DNA from: Pseudomonas monteilii NBRC 103158 = DSM 14164
GTDB lineage: Bacteria > Pseudomonadota > Gammaproteobacteria > Pseudomonadales > Pseudomonadaceae
NCBI RefSeq assembly: GCF_000730605.1
Contig: NZ_BBIS01000042.1
Location: forward strand, 33,025-97,024
Reading direction: 5' to 3'
Length of the DNA: 64,000 bases
A program made the position numbers and the translations under genes. Each line of letters opens with the position of its first letter. Within the stretch, counting starts at the first letter, position 1. Below, one piece after another: positions 19,508 to 28,514 of the stretch. The notes beneath the pieces are model-generated. The model had not been told where the DNA came from. It made no database searches and worked only from the letters and a program-made list of their open reading frames with translations.

Positions 19508-20182
19508 ATGAAAACGATCGACCTTTCCAGCACTTCGGTGCGCGTGCTCAACCAGTCCCTGCACGGTGAGGTACAAGACCACGAATGGCGGGTGACCCAC
19601 CCCGACGGCAAGCACAACCTGGCCGTGGGCATCAACGCGGCCGTGGCGGTGGATATCGAGGGCCACGCCGGTTACTACTGCGCCGGCATGAACCAGCAGG
19701 CTAGCGTGACCGTGCATGGCAACGTGGGCGTGGGCGTGGCCGAAAACATGATGTCTGGCTCGGTGCGGGTCAAGGGCAGTGCCTCCCAGGCCGCTGGCGC
19801 CACCGCCCATGGCGGGCTGCTGGTGATCGAGGGTGATGCCGGTGCCCGTTGCGGCATTTCCATGAAAGGCGTGGACATCGTGGTGGGCGGCAGCATCGGC
19901 CACATGAGCTGTTTCATGGGCCAGGCCGGGCGCCTGGTGGTGTGTGGTGATGCCGGCGATGCGTTGGGCGACTCGCTGTACGAGGTGCAGATTTACGTCA
20001 AAGGCTCGGTGCAGTCGCTGGGCTCGGACTGCATCGAAAAAGAAATGCGCGCCGAGCACCTTACAGCGTTGCAGGAGCTGCTGAACAAGGCAGGCCTGGA
20101 GCACAAGGCCGCCGATTTCAAACGCTACGGCTCGGCCCGCCAGCTGTACAACTTCAAAGTCGACAACGCCAGCGCGTACTGA
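19508..20182 (+). CDS. GXGXG-motif glutamate-synthase-like subunit (GlxC / MgsB-like)
   Basis: A 224-residue protein made of right-handed beta-helix repeats with regularly spaced glycines (GNVGVGVAENMMSGSVRVKG, GGSIGHMSCFMGQAGRLVV). This is the C-terminal GXGXG domain of glutamate synthase present as a separate subunit. It lies 27 bp after the amidotransferase gene and 15 bp before the FMN subunit gene, so translation is probably coupled. CTGGAG precedes the ATG. It has a structural rather than catalytic role in the family. Confidence 0.88.
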   Translation: MKTIDLSSTSVRVLNQSLHGEVQDHEWRVTHPDGKHNLAVGINAAVAVDIEGHAGYYCAGMNQQASVTVHGNVGVGVAENMMSGSVRVKGSASQAAGATAHGGLLVIEGDAGARCGISMKGVDIVVGGSIGHMSCFMGQAGRLVVCGDAGDALGDSLYEVQIYVKGSVQSLGSDCIEKEMRAEHLTALQELLNKAGLEHKAADFKRYGSARQLYNFKVDNASAY

Positions 20183-20197
20183 TCCAGGAGCATTGCC

Positions 20198-21523
20198 ATG
20201 AGCGAACAATTCCCCCCGGTACTGCGTGAGTCGGCCACCTTCGATCGCCTGACCATCCAGGAAATTCAGCGTGCCGCCGAAACCGGCATCTACGACATTC
20301 GCGGTGGTGGCACCAAACGCCGTGTGCCGCACTTCGACGACCTGTTGCTGCTGGGTGCCAGCGTGTCGCGCTACCCGCTGGAAGGCTACCGCGAGAAGTG
20401 CGGCACCGATGTGGTGCTGGGCAACCGGTTTGCGAAAAAGCCGATCCACCTGAAAATCCCGGTGACCATCGCCGGCATGAGCTTCGGCGCGCTGTCGGCC
20501 AATGCCAAGGAAGCGCTGGGCCGTGGTGCGACCATCGCCGGCACCAGCACCACCACCGGCGACGGCGGCATGACCCCGGAAGAACGCGGCCAGTCGCAGC
20601 ACCTGGTGTACCAGTACCTGCCGTCGCGCTATGGCATGAACCCGGATGACCTGCGCAAGGCCGATGCTATCGAGATCGTCCTCGGCCAGGGCGCCAAGCC
20701 GGGCGGTGGCGGCATGCTGTTGGGCATGAAAGTCACCGAACGGGTGGCCGGCATGCGCACCTTGCCGATTGGTGTCGACCAGCGCAGCGCCTGCCGCCAC
20801 CCGGACTGGACCGGGCCGGACGACCTGGCGATCAAGATTGCCGAGATCCGTGAAATCACTGACTGGGAAAAGCCCATCTACGTGAAAATCGGCGCCAGCC
20901 GCCCGTACTACGACGTCAAGCTGGCAGTGAAGGCCGGTGCCGATGTGATCGTGCTCGACGGCATGCAGGGGGGGACTGCGGCGACGCAGGAAGTGTTCAT
21001 CGAACACGTCGGCATCCCGATTCTGCCGGCCATCCCGCAGGCAGTGCAGGCCCTTCAGGAAATGGGCATGCACCGCAAGGTGCAGCTGATTGTATCGGGT
21101 GGCATTCGCAACGGTGCCGACGTGGCCAAGGCCATGGCACTGGGCGCCGATGCGGTGGCCATTGGTACGGCGGCGTTGATCGCCCTGGGTGACAACCACT
21201 CGCGACTGGACAGCGAACTGAAGAAGATTGGCTCGGCGGCCGGCTTCTATGACGACTGGCAGAACGGTCGCGACCCGGCCGGCATCACCACCCAGGACCC
21301 GGAGCTGGCCAAGCGCCTGAACCCGGAAGAGGCCGGGCGCCGATTGGCCAACTACCTGCGCGTACTGGTGCTGGAAGCGCAGACCATGGCACGGGCGTGT
21401 GGCAAGTCGCACCTGCACAACCTGGACCCGGAGGACCTGGTGGCGTTGACCGTGGAAGCGGCGGCGATGGCACGGGTGCCGCTGGCGGGGACTGCGTGGG
21501 TACCGGGCCAGGCGCAGTACTGA
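20198..21523 (+). CDS. FMN-binding glutamate-synthase-like subunit (GlxD / MgsC-like)
   Basis: A 441-residue TIM-barrel protein with the glutamate synthase FMN domain (AGMSFGALSANAKEALGRGA, GGGGMLLGMKV, then KAGADVIVLDGMQGGTAAT and VSGGIRNGADVAKAMALGAD). It would carry out the reductive aminotransfer onto 2-oxoglutarate in the split complex with the two preceding subunits. In N-methylglutamate synthase the same subunit sets methylamine apart from ammonia. I see no sequence feature that decides between the two. A strong terminator follows the stop codon. Confidence 0.9.
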   Translation: MSEQFPPVLRESATFDRLTIQEIQRAAETGIYDIRGGGTKRRVPHFDDLLLLGASVSRYPLEGYREKCGTDVVLGNRFAKKPIHLKIPVTIAGMSFGALSANAKEALGRGATIAGTSTTTGDGGMTPEERGQSQHLVYQYLPSRYGMNPDDLRKADAIEIVLGQGAKPGGGGMLLGMKVTERVAGMRTLPIGVDQRSACRHPDWTGPDDLAIKIAEIREITDWEKPIYVKIGASRPYYDVKLAVKAGADVIVLDGMQGGTAATQEVFIEHVGIPILPAIPQAVQALQEMGMHRKVQLIVSGGIRNGADVAKAMALGADAVAIGTAALIALGDNHSRLDSELKKIGSAAGFYDDWQNGRDPAGITTQDPELAKRLNPEEAGRRLANYLRVLVLEAQTMARACGKSHLHNLDPEDLVALTVEAAAMARVPLAGTAWVPGQAQY

Positions 21524-21535
21524 TCTACCCCGACA

Positions 21536-21560
21536 CCGCCGGCTGCCAGCCGGCGGTTTT
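21536..21560 (+). terminator. Rho-independent terminator between the FMN subunit gene and amt
   Basis: Perfect 9-bp GC stem CCGCCGGCT / AGCCGGCGG, loop GCC, followed immediately by TTTT. It would limit transcription into the amt gene. Confidence 0.8.
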
Positions 21561-21580
21561 CATTGCACAGGAGTGACTCT

Positions 21581-22395
21581 ATGAAGCTTGCCCTTGCTGT
21601 TGTGCTGTTCGCACTGACACCGCTGGCCTATGCCGCGCAACCCACCCTGGACACCGGCAACACCGCCTGGATGATCTGCGCCGCGATGTTCGTGCTGATG
21701 ATGTGCATACCCGGCCTGGCGCTGTTCTACGGTGGCATGGTACGGGCGAAGAACTTCCTTTCGGTGTTCACCCAACTGTTTGCCGTAGCGGGTGTGATCG
21801 GCATCCTTTGGGTGCTGTTTGGCTACAGCCTGGTGGTCGACACCACGGGTATGGTCGAGGGGCAGTTGACCTTCAACAGCTTCATCGGCGGCCTGGACAA
21901 GGCGCTGATGCTGAACATCGGCCACGACAGCCTGGTGGGCACGATCCCGGAAGGTGTGTTCGCGGTGTTCCAGCTGACGTTCGCCATCATCACCCCAGCG
22001 CTGATTGCCGGTGGTTTTGCCGAGCGCATGAAGTTCAGTGCGTCGTTGCTGTTCATGGGGGCCTGGTTCGTGCCGTGACCCGGCTGAAACAGGCATTGGG
22101 GTATGACGACAGCCTGGACGTGTTCGGGCTGCATGGCGTGGGCGGGATGGTCGGTGCGATTCTGACCGGGGTGTTTGCTGCACCGGGGTTGGGCGGTTAT
22201 GTGGAGGGCGTATCGCCGATAGGGCAGGCGCTGGTGCAGTTGAAGGGGGTGGCGTTCACCTTCGTCTACTGCTTCGTGGTGAGCTGGGCGATTCTTGGGG
22301 CCATCAAGCTGACCGTGGGCCTGCGGGCCAGTCGGGAAGAGGAAGAGCAGGGGCTGGACCTGGCGGAGCACAATGAGCGGGCGTACAACCTCTGA
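21581..22395 (+). pseudogene. amt: Ammonium transporter Amt with internal deletion
   Basis: The first 166 residues are a normal Amt start. They comprise a signal-like segment MKLALAVVLFALTPLAYA, the first helices (FYGGMVRAKNFLS) and GGFAERMKFSASLLFMGAWF. They run into a TGA at 22076-22078. The last roughly 100 residues (LGYDDSLDVFGLHGVGGMVGA to the C-terminus) continue immediately in another frame. Intact Amt proteins have about 140 residues between these points, covering helices 5-8 and one of the twin pore histidines. About 400 bp is therefore missing and the frame is changed. AGGAG precedes the start. Not functional as shown. Confidence 0.88.
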
Positions 22396-22406
22396 TGGCA
22401 AGTGGT

Positions 22407-22452
22407 CTGTGCTGGCCTCTTCGCGGGGTTGCCCGCGAAGAGGCCAGCACAG
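22407..22452. terminator. REP palindrome between amt remnant and NCS1 permease
   Basis: Perfect 21-bp inverted repeat beginning CTGTGCTGGCCTCTTCGCGG with a GTTG loop, between two convergent genes. It is the same family as the other REP elements in the window and the longest perfect stem seen. Confidence 0.75.
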
Positions 22453-22458
22453 GCTGAA

Positions 22459-23871
22459 TCAGTGCCCCATGGCCAACTTTGCACTCATCTGCCGACGACG
22501 GTAGGCACTGTCACGCGAAGCCAGCCACCAGTACAGCGGCGAGGTAATCGCCAAGCCCACCAGCCAGGACAGGTCAGCCCCGTTGATGTGCTCGGAAATC
22601 GGCCCGACATACAGCGGCGTGTTCATGAACGGGGTCTGCACCACGATGCCCACGGCATAGGCGATCAGCGCCTGCGGGTTGTAACGGCCGTAGATACCGC
22701 CATCGACCTGGAAGATCGACTGGATGTCGTAGTCCCCCTTGTGAATCGCGTAGAAGTCGATCAGGTTGATCGCCGTCCATGGCACCAGCACCACCAACAG
22801 CACCAGCACCATGTCGACGAAGTGGCCGATGAAGTCTGCCGAGGCGAACACCGCCACCACACAGCAGGCCGACAGCACGATCAGCGAAAGTATCGCGCGG
22901 CTCTTGGCGGTTGGGATCCAGCGGTAGGCGAAGGTTTGCACCAGGGTGATGATCGACAGCACAGCACCATACAGGTTGAGGGCGTTGTGGCTGATGACAC
23001 TGAGCAGGAACAGCACCAGCATGACCGGGCCAAGGGTGCCGGTGGCCAGCTTGACCGCGTCCATGGTGTCCATGCCGGCCGGGATCGCCAGTACCGCCAC
23101 GGCGCCGAAGATGAACGACAGGCTCGAACCCAGGGCTGAGCCCAGGTAGGTGGTCCAGAAGGTCGAGCTGACTTTCACATCCGCCGGCAGGTAGCGTGAG
23201 TAGTCCGACACATAGGGCGCAAAGGCGATCTGCCACAGCGCCGCGAGCGACACGGTGGCCAGCCAGCCGGCCAGGTTGAAGCCGCCGCGGGTGAGGAAGT
23301 CGTCGCTTTGCACGTGGGTGAAGATGTAACCGAAGCCCACCACGATGCCGATGCCCAGCACCCAGGTGCCGATACGGTTGAGCACGTGGATGAAGCGGTA
23401 GCCGATGATGCCGATGATGCCCGAGCCCAGCGCACCGATGACGATGCCCACCGGTACCGGCACGGCGTCGACCACGCCATGCAGCGACTTGCCGGCGAGC
23501 ACGATGTTGGAGGCGAAGAAACCGATATACATGACCCCGGAGATCACCACCACCAGCAGCGCGCCAAGGGTACCGAACTGGGCGCGGCTCTGGATCATCT
23601 GCGGGATGCCCATTTGCGGGCCCTGGGCCGAGTGCAGTGCCATCAACACACCACCAACCAGGTGGCCGACCAGGATGGCGATGATGCCCCACACCAGGTT
23701 CAGGTGGAACAACTGCACGCCCAGCGCGCCGGTAACGATGGGCAGCGGCGCGATGTTGCCGCCGAACCACAGTGTGAACAGATCCCTTACCTTTCCGTGG
23801 CGGTCTTGCGGCGGTACGTAGCCGATCGTGTGTTTTTCTATGAGGGGTGCCGAATTGGCTGCACTGGTCAT
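22459..23871 (-). CDS. NCS1-family nucleobase/hydantoin-type permease
   Basis: I choose the ATG at 23871 (MTSAANSAP), which has TTGGAG at good spacing, giving 470 residues. An in-frame ATG nine codons upstream lacks one. About twelve hydrophobic helices are present, with the NCS1 markers NIAPLPIVTGALGVQLF, AQGPQMGIPQMIQSRAQFG and SDYSRYLP. Family members import purines, pyrimidines, hydantoins or thiamine precursors with sodium or protons. It is clearly paralogous to the permease at 35488-36894 through most of its length. It is convergent with the amt remnant, and its substrate is unknown. Confidence 0.9.
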   Translation of the reverse strand: MTSAANSAPLIEKHTIGYVPPQDRHGKVRDLFTLWFGGNIAPLPIVTGALGVQLFHLNLVWGIIAILVGHLVGGVLMALHSAQGPQMGIPQMIQSRAQFGTLGALLVVVISGVMYIGFFASNIVLAGKSLHGVVDAVPVPVGIVIGALGSGIIGIIGYRFIHVLNRIGTWVLGIGIVVGFGYIFTHVQSDDFLTRGGFNLAGWLATVSLAALWQIAFAPYVSDYSRYLPADVKVSSTFWTTYLGSALGSSLSFIFGAVAVLAIPAGMDTMDAVKLATGTLGPVMLVLFLLSVISHNALNLYGAVLSIITLVQTFAYRWIPTAKSRAILSLIVLSACCVVAVFASADFIGHFVDMVLVLLVVLVPWTAINLIDFYAIHKGDYDIQSIFQVDGGIYGRYNPQALIAYAVGIVVQTPFMNTPLYVGPISEHINGADLSWLVGLAITSPLYWWLASRDSAYRRRQMSAKLAMGH

Positions 23872-24133
23872 GACTGACTCCAAGGCAAGGTAGGGCATCG
23901 GGAACTGCCCGGGGGCGTGCCGGCGAAGGGCGACGCGTTCTTGTTGGAGGGATGATGCGGGGCGCGGGGATAACGAGAAATTAGTAAATATGTACCCATA
24001 AACCTTAAAAAACCTAAGGCTGACAAAAGCTTAAGCGGTGGACGGTAGCAAGGAGGGTGCCAGTTGGCGGGAGGGCTTGTAGTAGAGGGGTTTGTGGTCT
24101 GGCGGGCTGATTTTAGTGGGCTGTGCTGGTGCG

Positions 24134-24156
24134 CTGCGCCCGTTTTCAGGGCGCAG
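24134..24156 (-). terminator. Hairpin downstream of the Lrp-type gene
   Basis: Perfect 8-bp stem CTGCGCCC / GGGCGCAG with a 7-base loop, 10 bases beyond the stop codon of the Lrp-type gene on the minus strand. The remainder of the gap 23872-24133 shows no recognisable element. Confidence 0.5.
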
Positions 24157-24165
24157 GCAAAACAG

Positions 24166-24618
24166 CTACATCGGCAACAACCGATCCTGAATCACCTCTT
24201 TCATCACCAAGGTCGAACTTAACCGCTTCACATTGGGAATGCTGGTCAGCTTCTCGTCATACAGCTTCTGAAACGCCGGCAAGTCCTTTGCCACCACGTG
24301 CAGCAGGTAGTCCGGGTCACCAAACAGCCGCTGCGCCTCGACAATCTGCGGGATCTCGGCCACTGCCGCTTCAAAGTCCGCCACCGGCTGGCGGGTGACT
24401 TCGCGCAGGGTCACGAATACCAGCGCGGCAAAGTTCAGCCCCACAGCGCTCGGCGCCAGGCGGGCGTGATAGCCCAGAATCGCCCCGGACGCCTCCAGTG
24501 CCTTCAGGCGCCGATGGCAGGGCGAGAGGCTGAGCCCCACGCGATCGGCCAGTTCGGTCACCGAGAGGCGACCGTCTTTTTGTAGCTCGGCAAGAATCTT
24601 TCGATCGGTCCTGTCCAT
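24166..24618 (-). CDS. Lrp/AsnC-family transcriptional regulator
   Basis: A 150-residue protein with the N-terminal AsnC helix-turn-helix (MDRTDRKILAELQKDGRLS, then LADRVGLSLSPCHRRLKALE) and a C-terminal RAM ligand domain (VEAQRLFGDPDYLLHVVAKD). Such proteins assemble as octamers and sense amino acids. It is divergent from a LysE-type exporter gene 112 bp away, an arrangement in which the regulator usually controls amino acid export in response to the exported amino acid. Confidence 0.92.
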   Translation of the reverse strand: MDRTDRKILAELQKDGRLSVTELADRVGLSLSPCHRRLKALEASGAILGYHARLAPSAVGLNFAALVFVTLREVTRQPVADFEAAVAEIPQIVEAQRLFGDPDYLLHVVAKDLPAFQKLYDEKLTSIPNVKRLSSTLVMKEVIQDRLLPM

Positions 24619-24730
24619 TGAGAAGGATCTTCCAGTAATTGAACCACGAAGGGGAATATACGAAAGAAAATCCCTGAGCGGAATCCGTAATCTTTCGACA
24701 TCCCAAGGCAGTGGAAAAAGGAAGATTCAA

Positions 24731-25345
24731 GTGGCTATCAGTGTTCTGACGGCATTCTGGGCCGTGTCGATGCTGTTCGTGATTACCCCGGGGGCAGACT
24801 GGGCCTACGCTATTTCGGCGGGCATGCGCGGGCGCTGGGTGATGCCGGCGGTGGCGGGCATGCTGTCGGGGCATTTCCTGGCCACCCTGGTGGTGGCGGC
24901 TGGGGTCGGCAGCCTGCTGGCCGGCCACCCGTTGGCGCTGACCTTGCTGACCCTGGCAGGGTGCAGCTACCTGTTGTGGTTGGGCGGCAACCTGTTGCTG
25001 AGCCCGGCATTACCCGAGGCCGGGCAGGGCGGTGTGGGAGAATCGGGCTCGCGCTGGGCGTTGAAGGGTTTTTGCGTCAGCGGGTTGAACCCGAAAGTGT
25101 TCCTGCTGTTCCTGGCCCTGTTGCCGCAGTTCACCGACCCGCAGTCAAGCTGGCCGGTGCCGTTGCAGATTTTGCTGCTGGGCCTGGTGCACCTGTGCAG
25201 CTCGCTGGTGATCTATTCGTTGGTCGGCTATGGCGCCAAGGCGGTGCTGAGCACCCGGCCGGGGGCGGCCAGGCTGGTCGGGCGGGTGTCGGGGGTGGCG
25301 ATGATCACGGTGGCCTTAGGCTTGATAGTGGGGCAGATCAACTGA
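24731..25345 (+). CDS. LysE/RhtB-family amino acid exporter
   Basis: A 204-residue protein with five to six hydrophobic helices and the family opening LFVITPGADWAYAISAGMRG (residues about 15-34). GLNPKVFLLFLALLPQFTDP marks the conserved second half. It is an inner-membrane exporter for amino acids or analogues. The divergent Lrp-type gene is its likely regulator. AAAGGAAG precedes the start. It is the first of two tandem LysE-type genes, 66 bp apart and sharing the family but not closely similar. Confidence 0.88.
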   Translation: MAISVLTAFWAVSMLFVITPGADWAYAISAGMRGRWVMPAVAGMLSGHFLATLVVAAGVGSLLAGHPLALTLLTLAGCSYLLWLGGNLLLSPALPEAGQGGVGESGSRWALKGFCVSGLNPKVFLLFLALLPQFTDPQSSWPVPLQILLLGLVHLCSSLVIYSLVGYGAKAVLSTRPGAARLVGRVSGVAMITVALGLIVGQIN

Positions 25346-25411
25346 GTTCACCGGTTTCAAAAGGCTTCAGATAAACTCGCAGCAGTCCACAGCACAACCA
25401 GGATGTGCCCG

Positions 25412-26044
25412 ATGCCCGAGACAACCCAACTGTTAACGTTTGCCCTGATCTGCCTCGGCATGGTGCTGACCCCGGGGCCGAACATGATTTACCTGATTTC
25501 CCGCTCGATCTGCCAGGGGCGCAAGGCCGGCTTGATTTCCCTTGGCGGCGTAGCGCTGGGTTTCGTCATCTACATGTTCTGCGCTGCACTGGGCATCACC
25601 GCCCTGGTGATGGCTGTGCCTTTTGCCTACGATGCGCTGCGCATTGGTGGCGCGCTGTACCTGCTGTACCTGGCCTGGCAAGCGCTGCGCCCGGGCGGTC
25701 GCTCCCCGTTCCAGGTCAAGGACCTGCCGGCGGACAGCCCGCGCCGGCTGTTCACCATGGGCTTTGCCACCAGCCTGCTGAACCCCAAGATCGCCGTCAT
25801 GTACCTGTCGTTGATGCCGCAGTTCATCGAGCCAGGGCATGGCAGCGTGCTGCTGCAGTCGCTGGTGCTGGGGTCGACGCAGATCGCCATCAGCGTTTCG
25901 GTCAATGCACTGATCGCAGTCATGGCCGGGTCGATCGCCGTATTCCTCGCCGGTCGCCCGTTGTGGCAGCAGGTTCAGCGCTGGCTGATGGGGACGGTGC
26001 TGGCGGGCCTGGCCGTGCGAATGCTGGCCGAAGGGCGGCGCTGA
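25412..26044 (+). CDS. LysE/RhtB-family amino acid exporter
   Basis: The start at MPETTQLLTF gives 210 residues. The ATG three codons earlier is too close to the CCAGGA ribosome-binding sequence. It has six hydrophobic helices and the motif MVLTPGPNMIYLISRSICQG followed by the conserved NPKIAVMYLSLMPQFIEP. It probably exports an amino acid or homoserine-lactone-like compound; the substrate is unknown. It may be co-transcribed with the preceding exporter. Its stop codon is 4 bp from the convergent sensor kinase gene. Confidence 0.87.
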   Translation: MPETTQLLTFALICLGMVLTPGPNMIYLISRSICQGRKAGLISLGGVALGFVIYMFCAALGITALVMAVPFAYDALRIGGALYLLYLAWQALRPGGRSPFQVKDLPADSPRRLFTMGFATSLLNPKIAVMYLSLMPQFIEPGHGSVLLQSLVLGSTQIAISVSVNALIAVMAGSIAVFLAGRPLWQQVQRWLMGTVLAGLAVRMLAEGRR

Positions 26045-26047
26045 TCG

Positions 26048-27829
26048 CTAGGCCTCAGGCGGCGGCTCCTGGGGCAGGTACAAGGTAAAAGTGGTGCCCT
26101 GGCCCGGCACACTGTTCACCTGCACATCGCCCCCGGACTGCTTGGCAAAACCGAACACCTGCGACAGCCCGAGCCCGGTGCCTTCACCCGGTGCCTTGGT
26201 GGTGAAGAACGGGTCGAAGATGCGCTCCAGCAGTTCGGCGGCAATGCCGACACCGCTGTCGCTCACCGAAATCGCCGCGAACTGGCCCGGCTGTGGCGCC
26301 TGGCCACGCAGGGTGGGCAGGTGCTGGTCGGCCTGCAGGCGCAGCTGCAAGGTGCCTTCGCCGGCCATGGCATCGCGGCCGTTGAGCATCAGGTTGATTA
26401 CCGCGGTTTCCAGCTGGTTGAGGTCGGCACGGATATGGCAAGGCGCCTGCGGCAACTGCAGTTCGACCTGGATCCGCGCACCGGTGGCCGTGTCGAGCAT
26501 GTCGGCCATGGCTTCCAGTCGTGGCCCGACCTCGAACACTTGCGGGCTCAGGGCCTGGCGGCGGGCGAAGGCCAGCAACTGACCGGTCAGCCTGGTACCG
26601 CGGTCAACGGTGTCGGACATGGTTTTGAGGTAGCGCTCTCGACGCTGTGCGTCGAGGTTGGGGCGCTGCAGAAAATGCAGCGATGAGCGAATGATGGTCA
26701 GCAGGTTGTTGAAGTCATGGGCCACGCCGCCTGTCAGTTGGCCGATGGCTTCGAGCTTCTGGGCCTGGCGCAGCACGGCTTCTGTGTGTAGCAACTGGCT
26801 GGTGCGTTCATCCACGCGCTGTTCGAGGGTGGCATTCAGCGCCTCCAGTGCCGCCATGGCCTCACGCACTTCGGCGTGGGCCTTTACCCGCTGGACATGC
26901 GCCCAGGAGCGCTCGGTGACTTCGCTGATCAGTGCCTGTTCATAGTGGGTCCACTCCCGTGGCGCCTTGTCGTGGATGGCCATCAGCGCGGTCAGCCGGC
27001 CGCCTTTGATCAGGGGCATGCAAATAGTCGCGGTAATGCCGATGGCCTGGAAGGTGGCAGCTTCCTCCGGGGACAGCTCGCTCAGGTTGTCCCGGATGAC
27101 CAACGGCAGGCCACTGCGCAGGCGGCCGACCGCCAGCTTGCCGAAATCCTCCAACCGATAGCGGCCCAACAGATGCGGCGAGCCTGGCGCCACGGCGTCA
27201 CCGCAGATGGTGAAACCGTCCTCGTCGGGCTCCATCACCGCATAGGCGCAACTCGACAGTTGCAGGTGTTCGACCAGCAGGCGCGTGGTAGTGGCAAGGA
27301 TCTGGTCCGGGGCGGTGGCGTCGGCCACGGCACGGCCCAGGTCGTCGAGGAATTTCAGGCGCTGGTTGGCGAGCACGCTGGCGGTGGTTTCGGTGACTGT
27401 ATCGAGCATGCCCAGCACCTTGCCGTCGTGGTCACGGATGGGGCTGTAGCAGAAGGTGAAATAGGCCCGTTCGGGGCTGCCGTTGCGGTCGATGACGAGC
27501 GGGAAGTCTTCGATGTACACCGCCTCGCCGGCCAGGGCGCGGTTGGCCATGTGGCCGATGTCGGCCCAGGCTTCCTGCCACACGGCGCGGAAGGGGATGC
27601 CCAATGCCGAAGGCTTCTGCCCGAGAATCTGCGAAAAGGCGTCGTTGTGCAGGGTGAGCAGGTCTGGCCCCCAAAGCACGGCTTGCGGGAAGCGCGAGGC
27701 TAGGCACAGGGCCAGGCTGGTTTTCAGCGGGTCGGGCCAGTGCTGCAGCGGGCCCAGTGTGGTGGCGGCCCAGTCGTGGTTGCGGATGCGCTCGGCCATC
27801 AGCCCGCCGCCGTCTAGCCATTTTGCCAT
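26048..27829 (-). CDS. Sensor histidine kinase with PAS and GAF domains
   Basis: A 593-residue soluble protein when started at 27829. The frame extends further upstream but only through sequence that is antisense to the Nudix gene. A PAS-like domain spans about residues 35-150 and a GAF domain about 160-315. A coiled coil (VREAMAALEALNATLEQRV) leads to a HisKA domain with His371 in GGVAHDFNNLLTIIRSSL. The ATPase domain has N, G1 and G2 boxes (NLMLNGRDAM, VSDSGVGI, GEGTGLGL). No transmembrane helix and no receiver domain are present, so it is a cytoplasmic sensor whose response regulator is not adjacent. The ligand is unknown. Confidence 0.88.
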   Translation of the reverse strand: MAKWLDGGGLMAERIRNHDWAATTLGPLQHWPDPLKTSLALCLASRFPQAVLWGPDLLTLHNDAFSQILGQKPSALGIPFRAVWQEAWADIGHMANRALAGEAVYIEDFPLVIDRNGSPERAYFTFCYSPIRDHDGKVLGMLDTVTETTASVLANQRLKFLDDLGRAVADATAPDQILATTTRLLVEHLQLSSCAYAVMEPDEDGFTICGDAVAPGSPHLLGRYRLEDFGKLAVGRLRSGLPLVIRDNLSELSPEEAATFQAIGITATICMPLIKGGRLTALMAIHDKAPREWTHYEQALISEVTERSWAHVQRVKAHAEVREAMAALEALNATLEQRVDERTSQLLHTEAVLRQAQKLEAIGQLTGGVAHDFNNLLTIIRSSLHFLQRPNLDAQRRERYLKTMSDTVDRGTRLTGQLLAFARRQALSPQVFEVGPRLEAMADMLDTATGARIQVELQLPQAPCHIRADLNQLETAVINLMLNGRDAMAGEGTLQLRLQADQHLPTLRGQAPQPGQFAAISVSDSGVGIAAELLERIFDPFFTTKAPGEGTGLGLSQVFGFAKQSGGDVQVNSVPGQGTTFTLYLPQEPPPEA

Positions 27830-27929
27830 TTGCTCTGCTGGTCCTTTTGCGTAAGGCCTTAAGGGTGCATCCAGAATAGACGTTTGGCGAGAATTTTTGG
27901 TGGCTTGCCGGCGATAGGGCCGATACAGG

Positions 27930-28493
27930 CTAGCGAATGAAGTGCACCTTGCCAGTGTCGTCATTGCCCATGTAGATGCCATAAACACCGGCCTGCCGTT
28001 CGAGGATATAGCGCTCGAGAATCTGCCGGATTGCCGGATAGTAGATCTCGTCCCACGGGATCTCGTCCGGTTCGAAAAACTTGTACGCCAGCGTCTCGGC
28101 CCCGTACTGCCCGGTTTCTTCGATGACGATGGCGCGGAAGATGATATACACCTCGCTGATTTTCGGCACGCTGAAGATCGAATAAGGCGAAACGATGTCG
28201 GCACGTACGCCGCTTTCTTCCCACACCTCGCGCAGCGCCGCCTGCTCGGTGGTTTCGCCGGCTTCCATGAAACCAGCCGGCAAGGTCCAGGTACCCGGGC
28301 GCGGGGGGATGGCGCGCTGGCACAGCAGGTACTTGCCATCGCGCTCGATGATGCAGCCGGCGATGATCTTCGGGTTCACGTAGTGGACGTAACCGCAGCC
28401 GTTACAGTGCAGGCGTTCGTGGGTATCGCCTGTGGGAACGCCCCGGGCCAGTTCCGTGGTGCAGTGCGGGCAGTAGCGCGGGGCGTTGGGCAT
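27930..28493 (-). CDS. Nudix hydrolase with zinc ribbon
   Basis: A 187-residue protein. An N-terminal zinc-ribbon (Cys8, Cys11, Cys30, Cys33) precedes a Nudix domain whose box is complete: G74-x5-E80-x7-R88-E89-x2-E92-E93-x-G in GFMEAGETTEQAALREVWEE. Zinc-ribbon Nudix proteins include NADH pyrophosphatase NudC and ADP-ribose/FAD-type hydrolases. This one is shorter than NudC (about 260) and lacks its N-terminal domain, so the substrate is open. It lies 21 bp downstream of the GntR gene on the same strand and may be co-transcribed with the catabolic operon. Confidence 0.9.
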   Translation of the reverse strand: MPNAPRYCPHCTTELARGVPTGDTHERLHCNGCGYVHYVNPKIIAGCIIERDGKYLLCQRAIPPRPGTWTLPAGFMEAGETTEQAALREVWEESGVRADIVSPYSIFSVPKISEVYIIFRAIVIEETGQYGAETLAYKFFEPDEIPWDEIYYPAIRQILERYILERQAGVYGIYMGNDDTGKVHFIR

Positions 28494-28514
28494 GATCAGC
28501 GGCCTATGCGGTTC

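Noticed and set aside
19346..21418. A 690-codon minus-strand frame opposite the glx-like genes
   Set aside because: The plus strand carries three adjacent recognisable subunits with ribosome binding sites; the antisense frame is not supported.
27830..28339. N-terminal extension of the sensor kinase to 763 residues
   Set aside because: The extra 170 residues lie antisense or out of frame within the Nudix gene and resemble no sensor domain; the start at 27829 is preferred.
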